Made by a program: the position numbers and the translations under genes
The notes under the pieces: generated by a model
Databases searched by the model: none
Seen by the model: the letters and a program-made list of their open reading frames with translations, nothing else
What the model was told of the DNA's origin: nothing
Shown here: positions 1 to 12,044 of the stretch, one piece after another
Layout: every line of letters starts with the position of its first letter
Position numbering within the stretch: the stretch's first letter is position 1
From: Bombyx mori
Lineage: Eukaryota; Arthropoda; Insecta; Lepidoptera; Bombycidae
DNA: 64,000 bases
Direction: 5' to 3'
NCBI RefSeq assembly: GCF_030269925.1
Contig: NC_085132.1
Span: 3,928,501 to 3,992,500 of the forward strand

Positions 1-36
1 ATTCTAGTCGAATATCGACTACTGCGGGACCTCTAG
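1..36 (+). mobile_element. Helitron 3' end (family C)
   Basis: It has the hairpin AGTCGAATATCGACT and ends GCGGGACCTCTAG then T; it matches the end of the copy at 19326-19750. Confidence 0.7.
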
Positions 37-186
37 TTCTACTTATTATCTATTTAAATTGACTTATAATAGTAATAAATGTAATGTAAATATAATAGTA
101 GTGAAATAAATAAATAGTAATAAAATAAATGCCATTGACACAAACGATACGGCCACAATTTTTGAAATTAATCGGATATTTTCAAC

Positions 187-328
187 TTTTTTTTTTTATT
201 GCTAGATGGATGGACGAGCTCACAGCCCACCTGGTGTTAAGTGGTTACTGGAGCCCATAGACACCTACAACGTAAGTGCGCCACCCACCTCGAGATATAA
301 GTTCTAAGGTCTCAGTATAGTTACAAAA
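187..328 (-). mobile_element. Bm1 SINE, 5' truncated
   Basis: A poly-T then TTGCTAGATGG, and the body to the GTCTCAGTATAGTTAC segment. The head is missing. Confidence 0.85.
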
Positions 329-639
329 ACAATGTTGACAAAAATATGTTGAATTCCGTCACATAGATGGGCCACGCTAATAAAAACGTGTTAGTTAATA
401 AAAGTCATTCTCAAGTCACAGTCAGTGAATAACATCGAAAGAAATAAAAGAAATAGTCTTTTTATTAATTTTCATAAAGCTTTAAATCAATCGTTAACTG
501 TTAATCATATCATAACTGTTAATCAATCGTTTATGTTTTGTACATTGAATTGTTAAGATTAAGTTTAAATTAGCTTTTTATGTGCAGATTAAATATTTTT
601 AATTTAATTTATAAGTCACTATATTGTCTATCTATTACG

Positions 640-1108
640 TTATTCGGGTCCCCGTTACATGTCGGTCTGGGGACCGGCGAGGGGGGCCTAAGAAGACGAC
701 GTGCAAGCTGCTCTGCACGCGTTTTACGCAAGAGCATCCGGGTGATGGGAGGCCGGCTATCCTCGACCCACGCTGGTTCTGACCCAGCGGGGTATTCCGT
801 AGGATAACTCACTCTAACCGGCACCATCTAGGCGGGCTTCGGATAGCCTGCCGACCGAGAGGGCTGGTGGTCGTGGAGCCTACGACCGCCGGTCCGGCGT
901 CCCGAGGGGGAGGGTGATGGGAGAGATGTGCTCCGCACTAAACGCTTCGCTTTTCCCCCTTTGCCTTTTCATGAGTTCTGTCTCATGCGAGGTTTGGATG
1001 TTGGTTGTTGAGCGACAGGAGGTTTTAGTCAGTTCGACTTTGACATACCCCGCCCGCCATCCCTAGTGAACGGCGGACGCCGGCGATTTCCTCCTGACAA
1101 AAAAAATC
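640..1108 (+). mobile_element. GC-rich non-LTR retrotransposon 3' end
   Basis: GGCGGGCTTCGGATAGCCTG, GCCGGTCCGGCGTCCCGAGG and CTCCTGACAAAAAAA; shared with 18311-18599. The base composition stands out from its AT-rich flanks. Possibly R1-clade; not proven. Confidence 0.55.
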
Positions 1109-1559
1109 TATTACGTGTCAGAGACGAGAATGCTTTCCAACGTGGCACCGTCACAAAACACGGCCACACAATCAAATAAACCGGACAATGTTTGATAGAA
1201 GAATATTAATGTAACTGAGAGCTGTTGAAGTCAAATCGGTGTTGCAAACTTATCGTTAATTAATCGTTATTATTAACATTTCCTTAAAATTTCAATCGTT
1301 ACGATACAGTGTCTATTTGCGTTTGTATCTAACTTCACCTTCGCAGGAGAAGACCTGGACGCTCTGTGCACACTTGGCGACCATAGAAAGCAAGATGAGG
1401 ACTGCCGGCATGATGCTGGAGTGATATGACGGAGCAAGCACAAGACAGAGAAGTGGAGACAAGTGAAGGCGATATACCAACGGGGTCCCTATGACTACAA
1501 CAACAACAAGATATTTTTTTATTGCCTATTATTATATGAATGTTGTCCCCCACCTTAGA

Positions 1560-1918
1560 GATGAAGTCGTTTTTTCCCCTACCTATTCGCTGGTATTCTA
1601 AGGGGCTATTCCAGCTACGCCAGACGGACTCAATTCAACTCATTTCGTTATCACAAACGTGACGTTTCAAATAATGTTATTTCTTTGTCTTACCTATGCT
1701 GATAGCCTTGAGAGGCTATTTCAGCTTCTCCTTGACGTGTAGGTGAGCTCACGGGCTCAATCTAAGAGAATTTTCTAACACTAGCCCTAACAAGAGCAGT
1801 GCTTCGCAGAATCTACCGCCTAATCGGAAACGCGACCCACTGAGAAGAGGAAAAATTGGTTGAACTGAAGAAAAATTTGCCTGTGGGATTCGAACACCAG
1901 CACAGTTGCATCGCTACA
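1560..1918 (-). mobile_element. Composite SINE: tRNA-like head with LINE-type tail
   Basis: Minus-strand head with B box GGTGTTCGAATCCCAC near 1885-1900, then the GGTAGATTCTGCGAAGC...AGCATAGGTAGG tail. The head is cut by the Bm1 at 1921. A second partial tail copy lies at 1575-1640. Confidence 0.6.
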
Positions 1919-1920
1919 TT

Positions 1921-2370
1921 TTTTATTTTTTTTATTTTTTTATTGCTTGGTTGGATGGACGGGCTCACAACCCACCTGGTGTTAGGTGGTTACCGGAGCC
2001 CATAGACATCTACAACGTAAATGCCGCCACCCACCTTTAGATATGAGTTCTAAGGTCTCAGTTTAGTTACAACGGCTGCCCCACCCTGCAAACCGAAGCG
2101 CATTACTACTTCACGGCAGAAATAGGCGGAATGGTGGTACCTACCCGCGCGGACTCACAAGAGGTTCCTACCAGTAATTTCGCAAACTAAAATTTGCGGG
2201 TTTGATTTTTATTGCACGATGTTATTCCTTCACCGTGGAAGTCAATCGTGAACATTTGTTGAGTACGTATTTCATAAGAAAAATTGGTACCCGCCTGCGG
2301 GATTCGAACACCGGTGCATCGCTCAACACGAATCCACCAGACATTTTATCCTTTAGGCCACGACGACTTT
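1921..2370 (-). mobile_element. Bm1 SINE, full length
   Basis: Read on the minus strand: head GTCGTGGCCTAAAGGATAAA, a B box TTCGAATCCCGC, the body, and the A-rich tail at 1921. It inserted into, and truncates, the composite SINE to its left. Confidence 0.92.
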
Positions 2371-2379
2371 CATTTAACT

Positions 2380-3105
2380 ATCTCATCTAAAATCATCTAA
2401 CTTCACCTATAATAACCAATTATGACGTCAAAGAAAATCCCGCTTCCCTGAAAAACATAATCAGAGTCTAATCATTCCAAAAAGCTTCTGCTAATAATAC
2501 CTTTATAAAAAAAAAAACTATAATCGACGATAAAGCTGTGTGTGTTTCTGTTGCCAGTACTCCGGGGGTGGCGTCGGGGCCAATTCTCCCGTTAAACAAA
2601 GCCAAGCCAATTATTATTAAATATTCGCGAGGCAATTTATGCTTGCACAGCTTAATTGTCCACTAGCACAATGGCAACGTATGATCTCCGAGTTCCTCAA
2701 TAATTAATATATTTATGTAAAACCTAAATGAATATTTGTTTGGTGGCGTTGTGTGCGCTTAAGCGTCTGCTATCGGACCAAAATAATATTCAATTGTTAT
2801 TAGTTCTATGGAGTTAGAACTTCTATGGCGTTTCTTTGTCAAATGTGTACCGCGCGTGTGGTTATAAAAAGTTTCATACATAATATATGTAAAGAAAAAC
2901 ATTTTTTATGTAATTTTTATATAAAACCTTTTTAGTTTTAAAAACAAAAGGATTTTTCTTATATACATTGACTGAACTCTCTGTCATTGATAAAAAAGAC
3001 GAGTTAAATTTTATTTAATTCAAGGATACCGTGTAAAATAATTTGTGGAAAATAAAGACTTTAAATTAATGTTGCTTTCTTAATATTCTACGAAAAACGC
3101 AATAA
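2380..3105. other. AT-rich stretch, nothing recognised
   Basis: No gene, tRNA or known repeat is seen. Confidence 0.5.
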
Positions 3106-3110
3106 GTCTT

Positions 3111-3545
3111 TTTTTTTTTTTTTTTTTTTTTTATTGCCCTTGTTGGCAGACGAGCTTACGGCCCACCTGATGGTGAGTGGTTACCGTCACCCATGGACTT
3201 CAGCAATGCCAGGGGCAGAGCCAAGCCGCTGCCTATCGCTTAATACTCTCCACAAGCCTCTTTTAAAGAAAGACATGTCATAGCGCTCGGGAAACACCGT
3301 GGAGGGGAGCTCATTCCATAGCCGGATGGTACGTGGCAGAAAAGACCTCTGGAAACGCACTGTCGATGACCGCAGTGGCTCCAGGTAGTATGGATGAACT
3401 CTACTCCGGTGGCGGGCGGTGCGATGGTAAAAACGAGATGCCGGTATCATCTCGAACAATTCCTCAGAGCACTCCCCATGGAACATTCGGTACAAAATAC
3501 AGAGGGAACCGAAGTCCCTCCGCAGACCCAAAGGTTCCAAACGAT
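3111..3545 (-). pseudogene. Non-LTR retrotransposon: reverse-transcriptase C-terminal remnant and 3' end
   Basis: The minus-strand frame 3540-3187 reads LGLRRDFGSLCILYRMFHG, then FLPRTIRLWNELP and SFFKRGLW, a pattern I associate with the C-terminal end of Jockey/CR1-like reverse-transcriptase proteins. A GC-rich tail with poly-T at 3111 follows. It is 5' truncated, leaving about 117 residues. The same 3' tail occurs alone at 9840, 19110, 52163 and 58375. Confidence 0.7.
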
Positions 3546-3626
3546 AAAACGATCGATTTATTATTGCTTAGCCACTTTTAGAATATTCCATATCATTATA
3601 TATATTTATCACTAGTCATAGCGGAG

Positions 3627-3887
3627 TGTTTTTAATTGCTTTCATGGGCAGACGAGCTCACGGCCCAACTGGTGTTAAGTGGTTACTGAAGCCGCTGGAC
3701 ATCAACAGAGTAAACGCCGCCACTGGCGCCTTGAGCCAGTACTAAGTCTCAGTTTTGTTTTTTAAGTGCGACTGCCACAGCCATCAATCCATAATGCATT
3801 ACTGGCTTACTATCAAGGCAGAAGTGGTAGTATCTACCTAGTAGTAGTGTGAGCGTCGTGAGCTCATGAGACGTCCTACCACCAGAT
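3627..3887 (-). mobile_element. Bm1-like SINE, strongly decayed
   Basis: TTGCTTTCATGGGCAGACG and CCTACCACCAG mark the two ends of a headless, diverged copy. Confidence 0.6.
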
Positions 3888-3949
3888 TAAAGTGTGCCAT
3901 GGTTTTATGAGCTATTATTCTCTCAGTTTTACTCTCATTAAATATTTTT

Positions 3950-4250
3950 TAAATCATCGTGGCTTAGGGTAAGACACCCGGTGTATTCATATCAAGCGAT
4001 GCAACTGTGCTGGTGTTCGAATCCTACAGGCAAGTTTTTCTTCAGTTCAACCAATTTTTCTTCTTCTCAGTTCGTTGCGTTTTTGATCCGATGGTAGATT
4101 CTGCGATCCGAAGCACTGCTAAGAGCAGAGTAACAAGAGTTAGGGCTAGTGTTAGAAAATTCTCTCAGATAGGGCTCGTGAGCTCGACTATCCGTCTGCG
4201 CTGAAATAGACCCTTAGATAGAATAACAGCGAATAGGTAGGGGGGAAAAA
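3950..4250 (+). mobile_element. Composite SINE: tRNA-like head with LINE-type tail
   Basis: The head TCGTGGCTTAGGGTAAG and B box GGTGTTCGAATCC are followed directly by GGTAGATTCTGCG...GAATAGGTAGG. It has the same order as the copy at 1560-1918. Confidence 0.65.
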
Positions 4251-4375
4251 ATCATTTGTTTAACGCCGACGACCTCTGTTAATCTATTAATAAAAGATAA
4301 ACTGTGAAATGTTTAACAATCAACTTTTAAAAATAAACTTGTATTCTAAAACGTCATACATTATCTATTCTTCTC

Positions 4376-4573
4376 AGCGGGTCGCGATTCCGATCCGGTA
4401 GTAGATTCATTCACGAAGCAGCTGCTCTTGAGTTGTTAGGTCTCCTTCGGAGGCGCTTGGGCAGCTGTTAGCAAATCCCGCCCCTCCTGGCTGAGCCTTT
4501 GCTCGCCCACCTGTCTTGCTGAAACTGGAAAGGCCTCCGGGCTACCAGTAATCCTTCAATCCTAAAAAAAAAA
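4376..4573 (+). mobile_element. LINE-tail retroposon, subtype B
   Basis: TCTCAGCGGGTCGCGATTCC to GGCCTCCGGGCTACCAG with an A10 tail. Confidence 0.65.
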
Positions 4574-4589
4574 CTTGATGTATATAATA

Positions 4590-4842
4590 TTTACTGGTGT
4601 TCGGGCCTCTTGTGAGTCCGCGTGGGTAGGTACCACCACCCTGCCTATTTCTGCCGTGATGCAGTAATTCGTTTCGGTTTGAAGGGTGGGGCAGCCGTTG
4701 TAACTATACATGAGACCTTAGAACTTATATCTCAATGTGGGTGGCGCATTTACGTTGTGGATGTCTATGGGCTCCAGTAACCAATTAACACCAGGTGGGC
4801 TGTGAGATCGTCCACCCATCTAAGCAATAAAAAAAAAAAAAT
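4590..4842 (+). mobile_element. Bm1 SINE, head missing
   Basis: It runs from TACTGGTGTTCGGGCCTC to AAGCAATAAAAAAAAA; the body matches the other copies closely. Confidence 0.85.
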
Positions 4843-5117
4843 GAACTTACATAAGCTCAATTGGACGAAACAAACAAAATATTGCCAATAACAACCAATT
4901 AAAATAATCTCTTACATTTATCAACCTATGAAAGCGATTTAAAATAAACGAGATGTCATAAAACCAACACCCTGCTCCTTAGAGAGTTCGAACAGGGAAT
5001 CGAACCGACTCCCCGCTGGTACTTATTCTAAATGACGGGCGTTTACATCACGCGCATATGGCCCGTTTTAGGGAACAAATGAAAAGTATTTTTTTAACTT
5101 TCGCGACTAACTAACTA

Positions 5118-5281
5118 GATACCGGGTAGGTAGCACCGCCCTGCCTATTTCTGCCGTGAAGCAGTAACGCGAAAAAAAAAAGGGTGGCGCATTTACGTTG
5201 TAGATGTCTATGAGGTCCAGTAACCACTTAACACAAGGTGGGCTGTGAACTCGTTCACCCATATAAGCAATAAAAAAAAAA
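5118..5281 (+). mobile_element. Bm1 SINE with internal deletion bridged by A10
   Basis: Between GCAGTAACGCG and GGGTGGCGCATTT about 80 bp of body is missing, and a run of ten A stands in its place. Confidence 0.75.
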
Positions 5282-5364
5282 TTACACAGACCACTGCAAT
5301 GCTTAACGGGCTCTTAACCACGAATTTCACTATCAATAAATTCCCAATAATTCGGCGTATTTTG

Positions 5365-5832
5365 CAATCACCGCGATCTAGAGTAGACTGTCAGATTGAC
5401 AAACCAAGGGGTGAAAAGCTATTTGATTTAAAACCCTCTCGTCGTGGCCGCCGGAAACTACATACATACCCGATCCTGCGGACCGAATGGTAAACAGTCA
5501 ACGTCGCCTTAAACCCATCATTTCGGATTCTCCCGATCCACTGTCGGTGCTTTTAGATACCACAAGCACCGGTCACCGTTCCAGTCGAACCTCGCTTGCG
5601 GCAAAGGATTCTGCGAGTAAATTAACCCACAGACACAGCACACTGAGTTTCCCGCCGGATCTTCTCAGTGGGTCGCGTTTCCGATCCGGTGGTATATTCT
5701 GCGAAGTACTGCTCTTGCTAGGGCTAGTGTTAGCAACGCCCTCAGGTTAGAGCCCCGGGAGCTCACCTACTGATTTGGTTACGCTGGTATAACCCTCTAA
5801 GGTTACTACCAGCTCGGGTAAGAAAAAAATGG
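5365..5832 (+). mobile_element. LINE-tail retroposon, subtype A, long copy
   Basis: It contains GGACCGAATGGTAAACAG, GATCTTCTCAGTGGGTCGCG and an A-rich end after AGCTCGGGTAAG. An 87-residue frame (5487-5750) stays open. It may be the 3' part of a BMC1-like LINE; the name is a guess. Confidence 0.65.
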
Positions 5833-5941
5833 TTTAAGCGACATTTTTGCAACTTTACAGGAGAATTATTTAAAGTTTTAAATTTGGAAAAAATATCATA
5901 ATTTTCAACATACGAGTACTTAATTAAAATTATCTATCTTA

Positions 5942-6220
5942 TCTATATATATATAAAAATGAATTGCTGTTCGTTAGTCTCGCTAAAACTCGAGAACGGC
6001 TGGACCGATTTGACTAATTTTGGCCTTGAATTATTTGTGGAAGTCCAGAGAAGGTTTAAAAGGTAGATAAATATGAAAATGTTCGGAATTAAATAAAAAT
6101 AACAATTTTGTTTTTCCGTTGATGTGTCCCCCGTCGGACGGATTCCTTTTGTTTGTTTTAAGTTTATTTAATACAAAAGCTTAGAGGTCTTGGCACTACG
6201 AAGTCTGCGGGGTCAGCTAG
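5942..6220 (+). mobile_element. Helitron, non-autonomous, family G
   Basis: A then TCTATATATATATAAAAATG to GGGTCAGCTAG then T; TTCGTTAGTCTCGC is characteristic. Confidence 0.82.
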
Positions 6221-6553
6221 TTATTATTATAATTATTATTTCAAACATTAATCTGTAACAAGCTTTACGGCCCAACAATCCAATTTCTTGTTCGTTAATA
6301 ATTCTAATCTTTATTAATGATCGATTACCCACTACGATTTGCTGTGTATTATCAGAAAAACAAATACCAGTAGTTCAAATCTTGATAAATTATACAGTAT
6401 AATTTGGAAATTCATGATTAATAATACTGCTTATTATTTTATTGTACGGATTTGTTACTTCAGTGTGGATGTCGATCGTAAGCACGGAGGCGGCTCGGAT
6501 GCTTGGATGAAATTACTGGTGGCACGAATTTTTTTAATCTATTTTACACATAC

Positions 6554-6702
6554 GGACAGCCGTTGTAAATATTCTGAGACCTTAGAACTTATATCTCAAG
6601 GTGGGTGGCGCATTCACGTTGTACATGTCTATGGGCTCCAGTAACCACTTAACACCGGGTGGGCTGTGAGCTCGTCCACCCATCTAAGCAAGAAAAAAAA
6701 AC
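6554..6702 (+). mobile_element. Bm1 SINE, 5' truncated
   Basis: It runs from CCGTTGTAAATATTCTGAG to AAGCAAGAAAAAAAA. Confidence 0.8.
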
Positions 6703-7783
6703 ATACTACTCGTATTATGTAACTGGTTTTCACCAAGCTCTTAAAATTCCGAAATATCAGAAGCTAAGCTGATGTTACACATAATTGCTGATGTCATTTT
6801 TATTAAACTCGTAAATGCTCACGGCATGTGTGGCTAAAGCTTACGCGAGTGACGACAAACATATTTTGGTTTCCGTGAACTTCGCTAACGGCTTCGCTTC
6901 GCTTTTTCTCTTTACCGGTGGTAGGACGTCTTGCCCGTACAAATGGTCAGAATAGAAGAAATCCCAAACCAAAAGGGCTTTAACGTATTTCCTTTTAAAA
7001 AACCTTCGTCGTCCTAAGAAGAATCGTTAAGTAATTGCGCTTGATTTTCCTAACTGATTTTTTTTTTGTGCAAAATCATCACAAAACACCCATTGACTCA
7101 GCTTATGAACTTTGTTTTCCACTAAACAATACTCTACTTCCTTACCGCTGTATATACATATTTCTTGTAGGTAAATAGGCATATATATCACGAGGCAATC
7201 GTTTCTGCACAACAAAACTAAATTAACAACGATTAATTAGGTAATATTCAGATGGAGATTACCCCACAAATCAAAGCCCCGAAGGGGCTCCCATTATACC
7301 TACCTGGCAACATAAGGGTGACAATGCTACCGACTTAGAATATACCGCGAAACGACAAACTTAAACAATCAACTGCAAAATATAAAATTGACTTTAATGT
7401 AATACAGATAAGTGTGATAATTCAATGTCTTCGCAGCAAAGTTAAATTGGCAAGATATTCGCCAGTTCATTTAGGAAAATGTTGGCAAGCCTGCTTAAGT
7501 GTTGCACGTTGTTAAATTAATGAGCCAATCTCAGCAGGTGGGGATGCCACCTCTAATTTTACAAGGTGGTAATGTGTTTTGAAGGTTTTGCTTTTGTTTG
7601 GTTAATTAAAGGATTTTTTCAATACTTTGGTTGTTTAAATGTATGATACGTAATAAATGTGTGTTAGCTATATGTTTAACAAAGACAATCTGAAAATTAA
7701 ATGTAAATTTCATGAAGTTTGATTTTATTTTTTATAATCTATATGTACAACTAAACAAATTAATGTGACATTCAATGTACCTA
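6703..7783. other. AT-rich stretch, nothing recognised
   Basis: Only short open frames without family features. A small GCCCCGAAGGGGC hairpin is near 7276. Confidence 0.5.
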
Positions 7784-9108
7784 GTCAGGTCATAAGTATT
7801 GTCACACAGTAAAAACTTTTCTTTTACAATGCTGGCCACAAAAAAGTTTATTGAATTCGAATTTCGAATTGTTCATGAAAATAAAAATAGTATACATTTA
7901 GAATTTTACTCATTTTTAAATATGGAGTGGACGCTTAAAGAAGACCGTGTTGCAGTTATTGCGTTGCATCGTTGCGGTTACGCGCCAATTCAAATTTTGA
8001 ACATGCTGAAAAATTTGAATATAACCAAAAGATTCGTTTATCGTACCATCAAACGATACAATGAAGACTCTAGTGTAGATGACAGGTCAAGAAGTGGTCG
8101 CCCTCGGTCTGTTAGGATTCCAGCAGTGATAAAAGCTGTGAAGGCGCGAATTCAAAGAAATCCCAAACGTAAGCAGAAACTGTTGGCCCTTCAGATGGGG
8201 TTAAGCAGAACCACGGTGAAAAGGGTTAACACCCTTTTGAAGACTTAGGGCTTCGGGTATATCGAAGAAAAACAGGAAATCGTTTGAATACTCGTCTAAT
8301 GGACCTGAGACTGAAGAGATGCCGCGCTTTGTTGAAGCGGTACGCGGGAAAAAAATATCGGGAAATTCTTTTTTCGGATGAAAAAATTTTTACCGTAGAA
8401 GAGAGCTACAACAAAAAAAAATTATAAGGTGTACGCACACAGTAATGAAGAAGCGAGCAACCGTATTCCGCGTGTCCAACGAGGTCATTTTCCATCCTCG
8501 CTCATGGTATGGTTGGGAGTTTCTTATTGGGGCTTAACAGAGGTACATTTTTGTGAGAAAGGTGTAAAAACGAATGCAGTTGTGTATCAAAATACAGTCC
8601 TGACGAACCTTGTGGTACCTGTTTCCAACCAAAAGATTCGTTTATCGTACCATGTTCAATAACAGGCACTGGGTATTCCAACAAGATTCGGCGCCAGTTC
8701 ATAGAGCGAAGAGCACACAAGACTGGCTGGCGGCGCGTGAAATCGACTTCATCCGGCACGAAAACTGGCCCTCCTCCAGTCCAGATTTGAATCCGTTAGA
8801 TTACAAGATATGGCAACACTTGGAGGAAAAGGCGTGCTCAAAGCCTCATCCCAATTTGGAGTCACTCAAGACATCCTTGATTAAGGCAGCCGCCGATATT
8901 GACATGGACCTCGTTCGTGCTGCGATAGACGACTGGCCGCGCAGATTGAAGGCCTGTATTCAAAATCACGGAGGTCATTTTGAATAAACTTTAGTGTCAT
9001 AAGAATCTATGTTTTGTTAAGTTCATTTTGGTGTATGAATGGTTACATAATGAATAAACTTGTTTCAATTATTTTACATTAAACATGTGACAGAATTTAT
9101 GACCTGAC
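7784..9108 (+). mobile_element. maT-type mariner transposon, complete ends, inactive
   Basis: Inverted terminal repeats start GTCAGGTCATAA at 7784 and end TTATGACCTGAC at 9108, flanked by TA duplications at 7782-7783 and 9109-9110. The 1325-bp length is normal for a mariner. The transposase has 37 residues between the second Asp (QQDSAP) and the last acidic residue (NPLDY), the DD37D signature of the maT group. The gene inside is frameshifted. Confidence 0.92.
7922..8987 (+). pseudogene. Broken maT transposase (DD37D)
   Basis: The reading frame starts at ATG 7922 with the helix-turn-helix DNA-binding region. It shifts frame near 8240, reads through LFSDEKIF (first catalytic Asp) to an A-run near 8415 where it shifts again, and changes frame once more before the QQDSAP...NPLDY catalytic block that ends with a stop at 8985-8987. 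At least three frame breaks make it non-functional. Positions 8627-8653 duplicate 8023-8049 exactly, replacing expected catalytic-core sequence with an N-terminal segment. Confidence 0.9.
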
Positions 9109-9673
9109 TATGTATATTATTTCACCTGACTGTTCTCTTTCGCATTCCGACTTTAGGGAAACATTATTTTTCAATTAACGTAAAGGTGAACTAAAAAAAA
9201 TCCATAGCTTCGTCAATACCTAATTATAATAAGACAGAAGCATCTAGAGCCTCTAAAATCAAACAAGCTCTAAATACAGTACCCGGCAATAAACACTGCA
9301 CATCTAACATCACCTATGTGACGTTTATCAAACGGTCGCCGGTAGTATGGCCCAAATAGATACCGAACTGTGAATATTACGAAGCCGAAACTAGACGATT
9401 GTCTCTATCCTAAGGTCGATGGGCGATATTTATCGTCGGGTACTGTAACACAAGGAGTATAAGTCTGTTACGTTTCGTTTGAAATAACAATCAGCAGTTT
9501 ATAATTCGCCACCCCCCATTGTAACGGCTAGTGGGGGTGGCGCGACCTACAAATGTGGCAATTAGCCGACCCAACCCTGAATTAATGATCGTCAGACCGT
9601 GATTAAGACGCGAACGAAGACGTTCCCTTATTACGTATCGAATAAGCCATTGACTTCGTCGTAGGGTTACTAT

Positions 9674-9733
9674 AAAGTTCTATGAGAATTATGTTATTAA
9701 CCAAAAGTTCTATGAGAATTACGCTATTAACCA
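9674..9733. repeat. 30-bp direct repeat, 2 copies
   Basis: AAGTTCTATGAGAATTA followed by TTATTAACC occurs twice with two changes. Confidence 0.8.
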
Positions 9734-9770
9734 TAACTCTATTACAGCTACCTATGCCTTAATTTACCCT

Positions 9771-9797
<27 letters not shown>
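9771..9797. repeat. (GA)n microsatellite
   Basis: About thirteen GA units. Confidence 0.95.
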
Positions 9798-9802
<5 letters not shown>

Positions 9803-9839
9803 TGGTGTACAATAAAGAATACACTCTTTCTTTATATAC

Positions 9840-9957
9840 GGTAGGCAGCGGCTTGGCTCTGCCCCTGGCATTGCTGAAGTCCATGGGCGACGGTAACCAC
9901 TCACCATCAGGTGGGCCGTATGCTCGTCTGCCTACAAGGGCAATAAAAAAAAAAAAA
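9840..9957 (+). mobile_element. LINE 3' tail fragment between 19-bp inverted repeats
   Basis: GGTAGGCAGCGGCTTGGCTC to AAGGGCAATAAAAAAA. Outside it, GTTTTTTGGTGTACAATAA (9797-9815) and its exact inverse (9959-9977) face each other. Confidence 0.75.
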
Positions 9958-10189
9958 ATTATTGTACACCAAAAAACAAATAAACAGTGCGATACATTAA
10001 ATACAAAAATGTACAATTGGTGGTCTTATCGCTAAGAGCGATCTCTTGCAGACAACCATCAGGTGGACAAGAATCATTTACAAACGAACTACGCGCAGTG
10101 TACCAATCCAGTGAAATACATATACATATATGTTTTCAACAACCCTGCAACAATATTCTCAATTCATGCTATGCTTTGAAAGGAAGTCG

Positions 10190-10342
10190 TCAAAAGAATT
10201 CGTCATAGCCTTATAGACAAGACGCCCGGTGTCTCGTATCGAATGTGCCGGTGTTCGAATCCCGCAGCCAGGTACAAAGCTTTGTAATAAAATACATAAT
10301 TGACGCATATTCAAAAGTGACTTCCACGATGAAGATATATAC
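10190..10342 (+). mobile_element. Bm1 SINE head fragment
   Basis: It has a tRNA-like head with B box GGTGTTCGAATCCCGCAG and the next 70 bp, then stops. No A-tail is seen. Confidence 0.6.
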
Positions 10343-10749
10343 AATAATATAATATAGAAAGCCTTTATATTTCCTGCAAACAGCAATAGCAATAGTCACA
10401 TTCCAAAAGATCTTAAAGCTAATTTTTGTTATTTTCGAAATCCCCTCCTCAATTGAAGGCTTCCTCTAACGATAATTAGGCATCCCTATTCTGGGCCACC
10501 GATACGATGATGGAACAATAGCATCGTGTAACAAAATCGAATTCCCCATAAATTATAATATGCGTAATTACTGTAGGTACAATTACGGTGAAGACCTCAA
10601 TATGGATGTTGGAATTCATATTGCGGCATCAAAGGACTGGACAATTCAATAAGCCCGTTGACTGCCATGGGAGTCACTACGTGGCGCACTGAAGTCATTA
10701 TGTCGATTTCAGTTACTAAGCGCCTGGATTGCCTAGCTTTGCCTTCTTA

Positions 10750-11199
10750 AATTTTTTTTTTTTTATTGCTTAGGTGGGTGGACGATCTCACAGCCCACCT
10801 GATGTTAAGTGGTTACTGGAGCCCATAGACATCTACAACGAAAATGCGCCACCCACCTCGAGATAAAGTTCTAAGGTCTCAGTATAGTTACAACGGCTGC
10901 CCCACCCTTCAAACCGAAACGCATTACTGCTTCACGGCAGAAATAGGCAAGGCGGTGGTACCCACCCGCCCGGACTCATAAGAGGTCCTACCACCAGTAA
11001 TTACGCAAATTATAATTTTGCGGATTTGATTTTTATTCGGTACACGATGTTATTCCTTCACCGTGGAAGTCAATCGTGAACATTTGTTAAGTACGTATTT
11101 CATTAGAAAAATTGGTACCCGCCTGCGGGATTCGAACACCGGTGCATCGCAAGATACGAATGCACCGGACGTCTTATCCTTTAGGCCACGACGACTTCA
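10750..11199 (-). mobile_element. Bm1 SINE, full length
   Basis: The poly-T is at 10750 and the intact head GAAGTCGTCGTGGCCTAAAG ends at 11199 when read on the minus strand. The B box is intact. Confidence 0.93.
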
Positions 11200-11811
11200 T
11201 ATTGCTATCTGTATTGCTATCAAGCTATGGCGTTCAAACGCAATAAGTCCTCGGGGAGGCGCTTTCATTCCGTATCAGTTGGGCGCTTTGATAAGTTGTA
11301 CGGGTATTGTCTTATTTGTTCTGTTTAGAGAACTGTTTGTTTCTACACCGAAGCTATTAATACCGAAATCGGGTATATTAAGTGTGTACCGGAATCGTGA
11401 AGGACGAGAACAATTTGCGATAAATGAGAACATTAATCAATTGGTTTTATTTTGTATTACATAAATCGTTTTCCCGCATTAAAACTGTATAATCTCAAAA
11501 CTTACTTACAGGAGAGTGTTTTAAAGGTTTAAAACATGTGATATTTTTTAATATGAATCATCTTTGCAACATTTATTTTTTATTTTGTACCAGTTACATT
11601 ATCTGTCTTTTAAAGTAAGATAAAATTAAGTAATAATTTTGTTAATAGTAGTCAAAACATAGGTAAACTAAAAAACCTAAAACTAAAGTACGCTCTTTTG
11701 ACAGTATTTATGAGAAAAATACTGGTGACACCAAATTATAACGCATATTAAATCAATTTCGAATATTTTTCAAAATTGTACCCTTTTAATGCGAAAAGAC
11801 GAAATATTCAT

Positions 11812-12000
11812 TTTTATCCACCTACCTATTTGCTGGTAGCCTAAGAGGCTATTTTAGCTACGCGCGGACGTGTAGGTAAGCTCACCGGCTCAACCTGGGA
11901 GAATTTGCTAACACTAGCCTTACCAAGAGCAGTGCTTCGCAGAATCTACCACCGGATCGAATTCGCGACCCACTGAGAAGATCCGACAAGAAACTCATTG
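11812..12000 (-). mobile_element. LINE-tail retroposon, subtype A
   Basis: CCTACCTATTTGCTGGTAGC to CTGAGAAGATCCGACAAG; the 5' part is missing. Confidence 0.65.
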
Positions 12001-12044
12001 GGCTATTTCTATAATATTAAATAGGACAATTTGGTATACGATTT

